Shown here: piece after piece, positions 1 through 8,380 of the stretch | Numbering within the stretch: the stretch's first letter is position 1 | Layout of the letters: each line of letters begins with the position of its first letter | NCBI RefSeq assembly: GCF_001029105.3 | Contig: NZ_CP011807.3 | Span: 1,178,001 to 1,242,000, forward strand | Length of the DNA: 64,000 nt | Source of the DNA: Pandoraea faecigallinarum | GTDB lineage: Bacteria; Pseudomonadota; Gammaproteobacteria; Burkholderiales; Burkholderiaceae | Reading direction: 5' to 3' | Position numbers and translations under genes: made by a program | The notes under the pieces: generated by a model | Database searches by the model: none | The model's input: only the letters and a program-made list of their open reading frames with translations | What the model was told of the DNA's origin: nothing

Positions 1-1
1 T

Positions 2-745
2 CGCTTCATCGCCCCGCTGCGCGACACGTTCGCGCCGCTCACCATCGACGACGCCTACGCCATCCAGCGCATCAACACCGAGCGCCGTCTGGCTGCCGGG
101 CGCCGTATCGTCGGCTGCAAGATCGGCCTGACATCGGTCGCCGTGCAAAAGCAGCTCGGCGTCGATCAGCCCGACTTCGGCATGCTCTTCGACGACATGG
201 GCTATGGCGACGGTGAACCGATTCCCGCGTCGATCCTCATGCAACCGAAGATCGAGGCTGAGATCGCCTTTGTGATCGGTCGCGATCTGAGCGTGGAAAA
301 TCCGGGCCAGCTGGATGTGCTCAACGCCATCGATTACGCGTTGCCTGCGCTGGAAATCGTCGGCAGCCGCGTTGCCGACTGGAACATTCGCATTACCGAC
401 ACGATTGCCGACAACGCCTCGTCGTCCGCTTATGTGATTGGCAATACGCCGAAGAAGCTGTCCGAATTCGATGTGCGCATGTGCGGCATGGTCATGGAGC
501 GTCGCGGCGAGCCGGTGTCCGTGGGGGCGGGCGCCGCCTGTCTGGGCAGACCGATCAACGCCGTGGTGTGGCTCGCCCGCACGATGGCGGCCGTGGGCAC
601 ACCGCTCAAGGCGGGCGATCTGGTGCTCTCCGGCGCGCTCGGCCCAATGGCCGCCGTCACGCCGGGCGACATCTTCGAGACCCGCATCAACGGCCTGGGC
701 TCGGTCCGAGCCGTCTTTGAACCTGCCAGCGAGGCTGCACGATGA
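2..745 (+). CDS. 2-keto-4-pentenoate hydratase, 5' end outside window
   Basis: The reading frame is open from the first bases of the window, so the start lies upstream. About 247 residues are visible, against about 260 for the family. It belongs to the fumarylacetoacetase/MhpD superfamily and would hydrate 2-hydroxypenta-2,4-dienoate-type products of meta ring cleavage. The segment KIEAEIAFV carries the paired glutamates that bind the metal, and PALEIVGSR follows as in MhpD/XylJ proteins. The stop overlaps the next ATG (ATGA), so the two genes are translationally coupled. The exact substrate depends on the unseen upstream operon. Confidence 0.85.
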   Translation, partial: RFIAPLRDTFAPLTIDDAYAIQRINTERRLAAGRRIVGCKIGLTSVAVQKQLGVDQPDFGMLFDDMGYGDGEPIPASILMQPKIEAEIAFVIGRDLSVENPGQLDVLNAIDYALPALEIVGSRVADWNIRITDTIADNASSSAYVIGNTPKKLSEFDVRMCGMVMERRGEPVSVGAGAACLGRPINAVVWLARTMAAVGTPLKAGDLVLSGALGPMAAVTPGDIFETRINGLGSVRAVFEPASEAAR

Positions 746-1503
746 GCCACATCCACGACTACGCCAAGCTGCTGGACGATGCAGCGCACTTCGCCCACGA
801 AGTTGAACAGTTCGACACCGATAACCGCCTCTCGCTGGACGACGCCTACGCCATTCAGGCCGCGTCGCTCGCACGCCGCGCCGAACGCGGGGAGACGCGT
901 GTCGGCGTGAAGATGGGGTTCACCAGCCGCGCCAAGATGATTCAGATGGGCCTCTCGGACGTGATCTGGGGCCGGCTGACGTCCGGCATGCAGGTCGAAG
1001 AGGGCACGTCCATCGACTTCAAGCGCTACGTGCATCCGCGCGTCGAGCCGGAAATCGCCTTCATTCTGAAAAAGCCGCTCGAAGGCAACGTCACGGGGCC
1101 GCAGGCGCTCGCGGCGGTGGAGGCAATTGCACCGGCCATCGAGATCATCGATTCGCGTTACAAGGACTTCAAGTTCACGCTGCCGGAGGTGATTGCCGAC
1201 AACGCGTCGTCGAGCGGTTTCGTGATCGGTGCCTGGCACGACCCGCGCATCGACTTCTCGAATCTGGGGCTGGCGATGACGATCGACGGCCGCACCGTGC
1301 AGGTCGGTTCGACGGCGGCGCTGCTGGGCCATCCGCTGCGCTCGCTGGTTGCGGCGGCGCGTCTGTCGGCTGCCGCGGGCGAGCCGTTGCAGGCGGGCTG
1401 GATCGTGATGGCGGGCGGCGCGACGCCGGCCGAATACATCAAGCCGGGGCAGTACGTGTCGGTGGAAATGGAGTCGCTCGGCCGCGTGGGCTTCCACGTC
1501 TGA
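742..1503 (+). CDS. 4-oxalocrotonate decarboxylase (XylI/DmpH type)
   Basis: This is a 253-residue protein of the same superfamily as its upstream neighbour. It would decarboxylate 2-oxo-3-hexenedioate to 2-hydroxypenta-2,4-dienoate, which the hydratase then uses; the two form a complex in known meta pathways. [16 protein letters not shown] is the metal-binding segment, and the family length is about 260. It overlaps the hydratase stop by 4 bp. It is the last gene of the operon, since a hairpin and a convergent gene follow. A 2-oxo-hepta-3-ene-dioate hydratase is the main alternative reading. Confidence 0.82.
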   Translation: MSHIHDYAKLLDDAAHFAHEVEQFDTDNRLSLDDAYAIQAASLARRAERGETRVGVKMGFTSRAKMIQMGLSDVIWGRLTSGMQVEEGTSIDFKRYVHPRVEPEIAFILKKPLEGNVTGPQALAAVEAIAPAIEIIDSRYKDFKFTLPEVIADNASSSGFVIGAWHDPRIDFSNLGLAMTIDGRTVQVGSTAALLGHPLRSLVAAARLSAAAGEPLQAGWIVMAGGATPAEYIKPGQYVSVEMESLGRVGFHV

Positions 1504-1510
1504 GCCGGAT

Positions 1511-1537
1511 GCCGGGCGGCGGAACTTGCCGCCCGGC
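1511..1537. terminator. Hairpin between convergent genes
   Basis: Perfect 10-bp arms (GCCGGGCGGC and GCCGCCCGGC) enclose a 7-base loop between two convergent genes. There is no strong T-run on either side. It probably serves both the hydratase/decarboxylase operon and ribD. Confidence 0.6.
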
Positions 1538-1543
1538 GTATCC

Positions 1544-2638
1544 TCAGCGCTTTACGCGCGCCATGACCCGCAGATCGCTCTCGATCATGCGCACGTCGGT
1601 GAATGCCAGCGCAAGCTTGTCGTCGAGCGACGTCAACGCGGGCAGATGGAACATTCCCTGGGCGTCGCCGACGATGGACGGCGCAAAGTACGTCAGCAAC
1701 TCGTCCACACAACCCTCGCGCAGCATCGAGCCGTTGAGCTTGTACCCGGCTTCCACATGAATTTCGTTGAACTGGCGCTCGCCGAGCGCTCGCATCAGCG
1801 CGGGCAGTTCGACCTTGCCGTTCGCATTGGGCAGATCGAGCACGTCCACCCCCAGGTCGCGCAGACGCGACGCGCGATCCGCGTCGCCGTTGGCGCATAC
1901 CACCAGCGCGTTGCCGTGGGCGAGCACCTTTGCTGTCGGCGAGATGTCCAGCCGCGAGTCCACGACGATACGTAGCGGCTGGCGGGTCGTTTCCACCTCG
2001 CGCACCGTCAGCGACGGATCGTCCTCACGTACCGTGCCGATGCCCGTGAGAATCGCGCACGCGCGCGCGCGCCACGCATGGCCGTCGGCGCGGGCGGCAG
2101 GCCCCGTCAACCACTGGCTCACGCCGTTGTTGAGCGCAGTCTTGCCGTCGAGACTGGCGGCGACCTTCATGCGCACCCACGGCGTGCCACGCGTCATGCG
2201 GGCGATGAAGCCGATGTTCATTTCGCGCGCCTCGCTCTCCAGCAAGCCGCAGCGCACCTCGATACCGGCCTCGCGCAGCATGCCCAGACCACGGCCGGCC
2301 ACGAGCGGGTTCGGATCTTCCATCGCAGCGATAACGCGTTTGACGCCCGCCTCGATGAGACCCTTGGCACACGGCGGGGTGCGTCCGTAATGGCTGCACG
2401 GCTCCAGCGTGACGTAGGCGGTCGCCCCGCGAACCGATTCGCCGCGCGACCGGGCGTCTTTCATCGCCTGCACTTCGGCGTGGTCCTGACCGGCGGGCTG
2501 GGTGAAGCCTTCGCCGATCACACGCCCTTCCTGCACGAGCACGCAGCCCACGCGCGGGTTCGGCGTGGTGGTGAACATCGCGCGCTCGGCCAAAGCGAGC
2601 GCGCGGCGCATGTGAGCAAAATCCTGTTCGGAAAACAT
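1544..2638 (-). CDS. ribD: Bifunctional riboflavin biosynthesis deaminase/reductase
   Basis: A 364-residue cytosolic enzyme for two early riboflavin steps: deamination of the diaminohydroxy-phosphoribosylaminopyrimidine, then reduction of its ribose. The N-terminal deaminase shows the zinc signature HAEVQA followed by PCSHYGRTPPC (roughly residues 50-90). The C-terminal half, from about residue 155, is the NADPH reductase with VRMKVAASLDGKTAL. The length matches RibD. It is the last gene of a minus-strand run lemA, TPM, TPM, ribD, starting 14 bp after the preceding stop. Confidence 0.95.
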   Translation of the reverse strand: MFSEQDFAHMRRALALAERAMFTTTPNPRVGCVLVQEGRVIGEGFTQPAGQDHAEVQAMKDARSRGESVRGATAYVTLEPCSHYGRTPPCAKGLIEAGVKRVIAAMEDPNPLVAGRGLGMLREAGIEVRCGLLESEAREMNIGFIARMTRGTPWVRMKVAASLDGKTALNNGVSQWLTGPAARADGHAWRARACAILTGIGTVREDDPSLTVREVETTRQPLRIVVDSRLDISPTAKVLAHGNALVVCANGDADRASRLRDLGVDVLDLPNANGKVELPALMRALGERQFNEIHVEAGYKLNGSMLREGCVDELLTYFAPSIVGDAQGMFHLPALTSLDDKLALAFTDVRMIESDLRVMARVKR

Positions 2639-2652
2639 GAGGCGTCGAATCG

Positions 2653-3201
2653 TCAGATCATCAGCGGCCGGTCGGTCAGGGCATTGTCCGGTGCTGCGCC
2701 GGCATGGGCCGGCAGAGATTCGCGCGCAATGCCGCGCAGGGTGTTCAGTGCGTCGAGCACGCTCTGGACATAGCGTTCATCGCGAAAACCGGCGCTCATC
2801 CGGGTCACGACAGCGTCCCATCGGTGCGCAGCCACCAGCGCATTGACGCCCTTGTCGGCGATCAGCTCGATGTCGTGATCGGCGATGTTGATGTACAGCA
2901 GTATGCCTGTGCGCTCGCTCGTGTGCGCGACCCCCAACTGATGAAACAGTTGAACGGCCCGTTGACGGCACGTCTGACCCTGCCAGACGCTCGCCAGCGG
3001 CATCGCCGCTTCGATCACCAGGCGGATCTCGCAACGATGCTCGCGCTCGGATTCGCGGATCGACGTCTCGAGCAGATCGAGCGCGCGTTCGGGAAACAGC
3101 CAGCGGGCGTGGGCGCGCCACGTGCCGGCATGACGCAGCCAGCGCGAGATGTCGTGAGGCTTCGCTTGCATTGCGATGTCCTTGTCGTGTGCTCTCGCCA
3201 T
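2653..3201 (-). CDS. TPM-domain protein (short paralogue)
   Basis: A 182-residue protein of the TPM (Psb32/YgcG-like) fold. It has the central pattern GILLYINIADHDIELIADKG typical of these domains but no signal peptide or glycine-rich tail. The start is the ATG 5 bp after the stop of the larger TPM gene; another ATG ten codons later (position 3171) is possible. The same frame stays open far upstream, but that part is antisense-shadow sequence within the neighbouring gene. This gene is normally found beside lemA and the longer TPM gene. The molecular role is unknown; membrane-associated quality control is a guess from related families. Confidence 0.8.
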   Translation of the reverse strand: MARAHDKDIAMQAKPHDISRWLRHAGTWRAHARWLFPERALDLLETSIRESEREHRCEIRLVIEAAMPLASVWQGQTCRQRAVQLFHQLGVAHTSERTGILLYINIADHDIELIADKGVNALVAAHRWDAVVTRMSAGFRDERYVQSVLDALNTLRGIARESLPAHAGAAPDNALTDRPLMI

Positions 3202-3206
3202 GGCGC

Positions 3207-4118
3207 TCACCAGTTCCCCGACGAGCCGCCGCCGTCGAATCCGCCGCCACCGCCGCCGCCGAATCCACCACCACCGCCCCCAAATCCGCCGCCGTCGCTG
3301 CGTCCCCAGCTCCCGCCGAGGCCTCCACCAATGCCCCCGCCGATGCCGCCCCAGCCGCCGGGGCCGATGCGCCCGCGCTGCCCGGTGAGCACGCGCGAGC
3401 GCGGATCGTTGGGGCCGGCGCCGGGCAGTCCGGCGCCCTGGAACCGCCTGCGGCTCTCCATGAGCACCACCATCGCGATGATGAACACGATGAAGAGCAA
3501 CGGCAGGAAGTCGGACAGATCGGAGTGCGGTGCGCGCGTGGAAGGCAGGTTCGGCGCAGGCAGCGCTTCGTTGTTCATGGCGGCTTGTACGGCGGCCACG
3601 CCCGCGGCCAGACCACCGAAGAAGTCGCCCTGACGAAAGTACGGCGCCATGACGTCGCGCAGGATGCGTCCGGAGACGGCATCCGTGAGTGAGCCTTGCA
3701 CGCCGCGTCCGACTTCGATTCGCATTTTGCGCAAGTCGTTCGGATTGTCTTTGGCGATGAGGAGAATCACGCCGTCGTCGATGCCCTTGCGCCCGGCTTT
3801 CCACGCGTCGGCCACGCGAATGCTGTATTGATCGATGGTCTCGGGTGCGGTGCTCGGCAGCATCAGAATGAAGATCTGACTGCCACGCTGTTGCTCATAC
3901 TGCGCGAGTTGATTTTCAAGCGCGCCGCGCTGATCGGGCGTGAGCGTGCCGGTCAGATCGGTCACCCGCGCGGTGAGCGCGGGCACGGCGACCGGCGCCT
4001 CGGCGCCGGCCGGCAGCGCGAGCCAGCACAGACTGGCCAGCGCAAGCGCCCGAAGCGTTTGCAGCAAACGCTTCGACCGGGCAAACCCGACCCATGCAGC
4101 AGCCATTGCAGCAGCCAT
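3207..4118 (-). CDS. TPM-domain membrane protein with Gly-rich tail (YgcG family)
   Basis: A 303-residue exported protein. It has an N-terminal signal peptide (hydrophobic core LALASLCWLALPAGA), then a TPM domain (about residues 45-170) with DGVILLIAKD. A transmembrane segment (LLFIVFIIAMVVLM) and a long glycine-rich C-terminal tail ending GGSSGNW follow. This layout is characteristic of YgcG-type proteins encoded with LemA. The gene lies 10 bp after lemA and 5 bp before the short TPM gene, so it is in an operon. The N-terminus has an imperfect repeat (MAAAMAAA), so the true start may be four codons downstream. Confidence 0.88.
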   Translation of the reverse strand: MAAAMAAAWVGFARSKRLLQTLRALALASLCWLALPAGAEAPVAVPALTARVTDLTGTLTPDQRGALENQLAQYEQQRGSQIFILMLPSTAPETIDQYSIRVADAWKAGRKGIDDGVILLIAKDNPNDLRKMRIEVGRGVQGSLTDAVSGRILRDVMAPYFRQGDFFGGLAAGVAAVQAAMNNEALPAPNLPSTRAPHSDLSDFLPLLFIVFIIAMVVLMESRRRFQGAGLPGAGPNDPRSRVLTGQRGRIGPGGWGGIGGGIGGGLGGSWGRSDGGGFGGGGGGFGGGGGGGFDGGGSSGNW

Positions 4119-4128
4119 TGCGGGGCCC

Positions 4129-4740
4129 TCAGAACTTGACGGCCGGGGCCGTGGAGATGGCCTTCTCGTTGTCCACCGTGAAATTCGGCTTCGTGGCGTA
4201 GCCGAACACCTTGGCCGTCAGATTGTTCGGGAACTGACGCACGTAGACGTTGTAGTCCTGCACCGCCTGAATGTAACGGTTACGCGCGACGGTGATGCGG
4301 TTTTCCGTGCCTTCGAGCTGCGATTGCAGATCGCGGAACAGGCCGTCCGCCTTCAGGTTCGGATAGTTCTCCGAGACCGCCATCAAACGCGACAGCGCAC
4401 CGGACAACTCCCCCTGCGCCTGCTGGAAGCGCTTGAAAGCCTCGGGGTCGTTGAGCGTTTCGGGCGTTACCGTGATGCTCGTCGCCTTGGCGCGGGCATT
4501 GATGACCTCGGTGAGCGTGGCCTGTTCGTGCGAGGCGTAGCCCTTCACGGTGTTCACCAGATTCGGCACCAGATCGGCGCGCCGCTGGTACTGGTTGACG
4601 ACTTCGCTCCAGGACGCCTTGACCGCCTCGTCCTTCACCTGAATTTCGTTGTATCCGCAGGCGGACAGCAATGACGTAAGCAGCCCCAGCGCGAGCCAGC
4701 GCAAGAGTGACTGACGGAGCGTGATCGGCAGCATCTGCAT
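4129..4740 (-). CDS. lemA: LemA family lipoprotein
   Basis: A 203-residue LemA protein. The signal peptide ends in the lipobox LLSAC, so it is probably a lipoprotein. The LemA core includes YQRRADLVPNLVNTVKGYA and NRYIQAVQDYNVYVRQFP. An in-frame start 22 codons upstream was rejected because the ATG at 4740 is preceded by AAGGGG at good spacing and begins the signal peptide directly. LemA and TPM proteins are commonly encoded together. Their biochemical role is unsettled. Confidence 0.93.
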   Translation of the reverse strand: MQMLPITLRQSLLRWLALGLLTSLLSACGYNEIQVKDEAVKASWSEVVNQYQRRADLVPNLVNTVKGYASHEQATLTEVINARAKATSITVTPETLNDPEAFKRFQQAQGELSGALSRLMAVSENYPNLKADGLFRDLQSQLEGTENRITVARNRYIQAVQDYNVYVRQFPNNLTAKVFGYATKPNFTVDNEKAISTAPAVKF

Positions 4741-4854
4741 AATGTTTCCCCTTGTTATGGCCGGACGAATGTCCAATGAGTCGAACGGTTCCTGCGGACT
4801 GAGCAATTGTTGGAGCGCCCTGCCTGCCAGAGAGTAGGCGAGCGCTCCGTGGGG

Positions 4855-6159
4855 TTACGCAATCGTCCCAAACGCCTCCCGCGCGGCGTCGATCGTCGCG
4901 TCGAGAATCGCGTCGTCATGCGCGGCGGAGACGAAGCCCGCTTCGAACGCGCTCGGCGCGAGGTAGACACCGCGATCGAGCATGGCGTGGAAAAACCTGT
5001 TGAAGCGCGCAACGTCCGACGTCGTGACTTCGGCAAAGCTTTGCGGCACGCTGGCGCGGAAGTACAGACCGAACATGCCGCCGACGCTGTCGCCCGAGAA
5101 CGGCACGCCGGCCGCCTGAGCAGCCTCGACCAGCCCCGTCACGAGCTTCGACGTGCGCCTGGCCAGAGCTTCGTAGAAGCCCGGCGCCTGAATCAGCCTG
5201 AGTGTCGCGAGCCCGGCTGCCACGGCCAGCGGGTTGCCCGAGAGCGTGCCGGCCTGATAGACGCCGCCCAGCGGCGCCAGATGCGACATGATGTCGCGGC
5301 GTCCGCCGAAGGCCGCCGCGGGCATTCCGCCGCCGATGACCTTGCCCAGACACGTGAGGTCGGCCGTGATTCCGTACAGCGCCTGTGCGCCGCCGAGACC
5401 GACGCGAAAACCGCACATCACTTCGTCGAAGATCAGCACGGCGCCGTGCGCGGTGCACAACTCGCGCAACGTCTGGAGGAAGTTGCGCGAAGCGCGCACG
5501 AGGTTCATGTTCCCGGCGACCGGCTCGACGATGACCGCGGCGATTTCGCTGCCCTGGCCGGCAAACAGTTCGCGAAGCTGCTCGACGTTGTTGTATTCGA
5601 GAACGAGCGTGTCGCGTGTGACTTCGACCGGCACGCCGGCCGAGGAGGGCGCATTGCGCGTCGAATCGGCAAAGGTCAGCAGGCCCGACCCCGCTTTCAC
5701 GAGCAGGCTGTCGGCATGGCCGTGATAGCAGCCTTCGAACTTGACGATCTTGTTGCGGCCCGTGAAGCCGCGCGCCAGCCGCAGGGCGCTCATCGTCGCT
5801 TCCGTTCCGGAGGACACCAGACGCACCTGCTCGATGGACGGCACGAGACGGCAGATTTCCTCGGCCATCACCACTTCCGCCTCGGTCGGAGCGCCGAAGC
5901 TGAAGCCTTGCGACATGGCCGCTTGCACGGCGGCAACGACATCCGGATGCAGATGGCCGACGATCATCGGGCCCCAGGAGCCGATGTAGTCGATGTAGCG
6001 CACACCTTCGGCATCCCACATGTAGGGGCCTTGCGCGCGGGCGATGAAGCGCGGCGTGCCGCCGACCGAGCGGAACGCGCGTACGGGCGAATTTACACCG
6101 CCGGGAATGGTTTGCTGGGCGCGCTCGAACAGCGCGGTATTCGTCGTGTTTTCGGACAT
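4855..6159 (-). CDS. hemL: Glutamate-1-semialdehyde 2,1-aminomutase
   Basis: A PLP-dependent enzyme of tetrapyrrole synthesis that converts glutamate-1-semialdehyde to 5-aminolevulinate. It has 434 residues from the chosen ATG. Family hallmarks are [17 protein letters not shown] near the N-terminus, [11 protein letters not shown], and the PLP-lysine segment [17 protein letters not shown]. An upstream ATG at 6180 has AAGGTG 9 bases before it, and a GTG at 6192 is also open, so the N-terminus could be 7-11 residues longer. The start used here matches the usual MSEN-type beginning. It stands alone, divergent from rnk. Confidence 0.95.
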   Translation of the reverse strand: MSENTTNTALFERAQQTIPGGVNSPVRAFRSVGGTPRFIARAQGPYMWDAEGVRYIDYIGSWGPMIVGHLHPDVVAAVQAAMSQGFSFGAPTEAEVVMAEEICRLVPSIEQVRLVSSGTEATMSALRLARGFTGRNKIVKFEGCYHGHADSLLVKAGSGLLTFADSTRNAPSSAGVPVEVTRDTLVLEYNNVEQLRELFAGQGSEIAAVIVEPVAGNMNLVRASRNFLQTLRELCTAHGAVLIFDEVMCGFRVGLGGAQALYGITADLTCLGKVIGGGMPAAAFGGRRDIMSHLAPLGGVYQAGTLSGNPLAVAAGLATLRLIQAPGFYEALARRTSKLVTGLVEAAQAAGVPFSGDSVGGMFGLYFRASVPQSFAEVTTSDVARFNRFFHAMLDRGVYLAPSAFEAGFVSAAHDDAILDATIDAAREAFGTIA

Positions 6160-6308
6160 GGGTTCAGCTTCGCGGCGCATCGGCCTATTCACCTTAATGC
6201 GTCGATTCTAGCGGATGGCGCCGAAGTCCGGGACTTCTCCCCGCGCGGGGCTTCTGTTAGATTGGGGGCACCTTTACTCAATGCCAAGGAAATTCAAGGC
6301 CCGTCGAC

Positions 6309-6734
6309 ATGTCCACCGTCCACTCGCAACGTCCTTCGATCACTGTCTCGTCTCTCGACCTCGATCGTCTGTATTCGGTCATCGAGAATGCACCGCGCAC
6401 GGCCCTGCCGTATGTGGAGGCACTCGAAACAGAGCTCGCCCGTGCGAGCGTCGTCGAGCCGGAGCAAATGCCGGCCGACGTCGCCACGATGAATTCGGTG
6501 GTGCGCTATCGCGACCTCGCCACGCAGCAGGAGCATCGCGTGACGCTGGTGTATCCGCAGCATCCGGCTGCCGCGCACAACGGTATTTCGGTGCTTGCGC
6601 CGGTCGGCAGCGCGCTGCTGGGCCTGCGCGTCGGTCAGTCGATCCACTGGCAAGTGCCGGGCGGCCATCTGATCGAGCTCGAACTGCTCGGCCTCGACTA
6701 CCAGCCCGAAGCCGCTGGCGAATATCACCGCTGA
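6309..6734 (+). CDS. rnk: Regulator of nucleoside diphosphate kinase
   Basis: A 141-residue protein of the Rnk/GreA-GreB C-terminal fold. The C-terminal domain holds ISVLAPVGSALLGLRVGQ, and the protein binds RNA polymerase in characterised relatives. It has a short N-terminal coiled segment instead of the long Gre coiled coil, as expected for Rnk. It is transcribed divergently from hemL. The 149-bp gap contains the palindrome GAAGTCCGGGACTTC and a TTAGAT box. Confidence 0.9.
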   Translation: MSTVHSQRPSITVSSLDLDRLYSVIENAPRTALPYVEALETELARASVVEPEQMPADVATMNSVVRYRDLATQQEHRVTLVYPQHPAAAHNGISVLAPVGSALLGLRVGQSIHWQVPGGHLIELELLGLDYQPEAAGEYHR

Positions 6735-6758
6735 ATCTCACCTCTGCGCAACACCATT

Positions 6759-6776
6759 GGGAGATTCGGATCTCCC
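6759..6776 (+). terminator. Stem-loop after rnk
   Basis: Perfect 7-bp arms (GGGAGAT and ATCTCCC) enclose a 4-base loop 25 bp after the rnk stop. No T-run follows, so it is a weak terminator or mRNA-end stabiliser. Confidence 0.45.
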
Positions 6777-6906
6777 GAGTCTTCCAAGCCTTCTCCTCAA
6801 CGCTTTTTGCAATTCCGCGATCCCGCAATCCGGCAGCCCACGCCATCCCCCATCTTGCGCCGCGCAGGCAATCCCGGTTTTCCCGAGACGCCACGTTTCG
6901 CCTCGA

Positions 6907-7509
6907 TCAGCGACGTAGCCAGCCGCGCGCGATCGGCCACGCCATCAATCGACGATAGACACCTTCGAGGATCGCCGCGACGATACGGCTCGTCTCGCGG
7001 GCGCTCGCCGTGCGCATGATGAGCGCGACGACGACCGAGACGGCCAGCGCGCCGAACATGTCCACCGGCCAGTGCACGCCGAGATAGATGCGCGCCCAGC
7101 ACACCGGCAGTGCGCAGATCAGCAGCAACTTGCCCAGCAGGCGCGGGGTGCGTGCGACGGTGCCCATCAGCACGAATGCGGAAGTGAACAGGATCGACCC
7201 GTGATTGCTTGGAAAGGCGCTCGTGGGCGCATGCGCCAGCAGATTCGTGCCGAGACCGGCGACGAACGGGCGCGGCTCGAACCACGCAAGACCGATGACG
7301 AAGTTGATCAGCAGCACGAGCCCCACGCCCAGCAGGCCGTGAACGGCGCCTTCACGGTCCCGTCCGCCAGCCAACCACAGCGTCGCGAGTCCTACCGGCA
7401 ACAGCAGGATCAGATATTTGGCAAGAAAGACGGCGACGGCCAGTTCGCCCTCGCTGACGTTCGGCGAGGCGTTGATGGCCAGAAAGAGGGCGCGATTGAG
7501 CGAATCCAT
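6907..7509 (-). CDS. PAP2 phosphatase, probable undecaprenyl-diphosphatase
   Basis: A 200-residue polytopic membrane protein with about five hydrophobic segments. It carries the three PAP2 motifs in order: FEPRPF, PSNH, and ARIYLGVHWPVD with the catalytic histidine and aspartate. Relatives dephosphorylate undecaprenyl diphosphate at the periplasmic face, recycling the carrier lipid for peptidoglycan and lipopolysaccharide. CCGGAG lies just upstream of the ATG. It converges with rnk. Other lipid-phosphate substrates are possible. Confidence 0.85.
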   Translation of the reverse strand: MDSLNRALFLAINASPNVSEGELAVAVFLAKYLILLLPVGLATLWLAGGRDREGAVHGLLGVGLVLLINFVIGLAWFEPRPFVAGLGTNLLAHAPTSAFPSNHGSILFTSAFVLMGTVARTPRLLGKLLLICALPVCWARIYLGVHWPVDMFGALAVSVVVALIMRTASARETSRIVAAILEGVYRRLMAWPIARGWLRR

Positions 7510-7755
7510 GAACTCCGGGGGGATCGAATGCCTGCCGGAGGTTCGGGCACTGCCGGGCGACGGTATTACCGGTGCAACAGCGGGCCGTCGGCCGCCGGCG
7601 GGCGGTTTGTGACGAACGGATGACAGATTCTGGCCGAGCCGGCGCCCGGAGGAAAGTGGCGATTGTCATCATTTTGTAACACCTTGAATTGTCACTTTTC
7701 TTTCGACGCTCCCGGAGGTAGAATCGCGCCGTCATAGCTCTCAGGAGGTCCTTCC

Positions 7756-7818
7756 GTGGACAGTAGTTCTAGTGGTAGTTGCCGGTCGACCGAAGTCGAC
7801 ACCACCACCGCGAGTTAG
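7756..7818 (+). CDS. Serine-rich leader peptide upstream of mgtA
   Basis: A 20-codon reading frame starts at GTG, 7 bases after a perfect AGGAGG (7744-7749), and ends at TAG. The peptide reads MDSSSSGSCRSTEVDTTTAS. Seven residues are serine, and six of those use AGT or TCT, which are rare in this GC-rich genome; three ACC threonine codons follow. The stop codon is inside the left arm of a 9-bp hairpin (7810-7848), and a smaller GTCGAC/GTCGAC hairpin lies within the frame. It resembles a translated attenuation leader. Enterobacterial mgtA also has a leader peptide (MgtL), but that one is proline-rich and this sequence is unrelated. TAGAAT at 7719-7724 may be the -10 box. Confidence 0.6.
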   Translation: MDSSSSGSCRSTEVDTTTAS

Positions 7819-7848
7819 TCCCCGGGATCTTCCCAGCCGCTAACTCGC
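7810..7848 (+). promoter_or_regulatory. Leader hairpin overlapping the leader-peptide stop codon
   Basis: GCGAGTTAG (7810-7818) pairs perfectly with CTAACTCGC (7840-7848) across a 21-base loop. The left arm is the last two sense codons plus the stop of the leader peptide, so a ribosome finishing that peptide would hold the hairpin open. No T-run follows, which fits a Rho-dependent or structural switch better than an intrinsic terminator. In the rest of the leader (7849-8096) I see no convincing gene. Confidence 0.5.
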
Positions 7849-8096
7849 ATTGCCGGGTTGGCGCGCACCTCAGACGTCCGTTTCGTTTGTCCCCGTCCTT
7901 GGGTCGCGGTTGTCGTGCGACGCAGGGTTTCGTTGGGTCGTAGCGATAGCGTCCGTCTTTCGTAGCACGCTCCCTTATTGGTTTTACGTCTGCCGTTCGG
8001 GCTGTTCCGCCGTGCGTGTGCGTTCGCGTGGTCGTCATCGACGACGCGTGAGCGGCACCTGCGCCGCAGGGATGCCGTGCGGCCGGGAGATTCATC

Positions 8097-8300
8097 GTGT
8101 TCCGTTACTCCATGACCCTGCGCGGAGGCAATCCGCAAGCCCTGATGCTGCCGTCCCAGTGCCTGCATCACTATCACGTCGATCCGCATGCCGATGCTGG
8201 CGAGGCCCGTGCCGAGGCCACACGTCGGCGTGCGCTCGCGCGCGTGGGACAGTGGCTGCGCGCGTTCGTGCACCGCCGCGAACCGGTTCGTCGCGGCTGA
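8097..8300 (+). CDS. Small His/Arg-rich protein in the mgtA leader
   Basis: A 67-residue frame starts at GTG with GGGAG 8-9 bases upstream; an ATG five codons later is an alternative. The sequence includes LPSQCLHHYHVDPH and an arginine-rich C-terminal helix (TRRRALARVGQWLRAFVHRR). Most codons end in G or C, which supports real coding. There is no membrane segment, so it is unlike the known MgtS/MgtR regulators of magnesium transporters. It sits 80 bp before mgtA and may be co-transcribed. I do not recognise the family. Confidence 0.5.
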   Translation: MFRYSMTLRGGNPQALMLPSQCLHHYHVDPHADAGEARAEATRRRALARVGQWLRAFVHRREPVRRG

Positions 8301-8380
8301 TCCCGCGCCTCCTCTTCACTCCGGGGTGCGGGCCTGACGGGTCACGCCCGCGTCCCATCAGCATTTTCAGGATGTCTCCG

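Noticed and set aside
4807..6492. 561-residue plus-strand frame opposite hemL
   Set aside because: Antisense shadow without recognisable domains; hemL is certain on the other strand.
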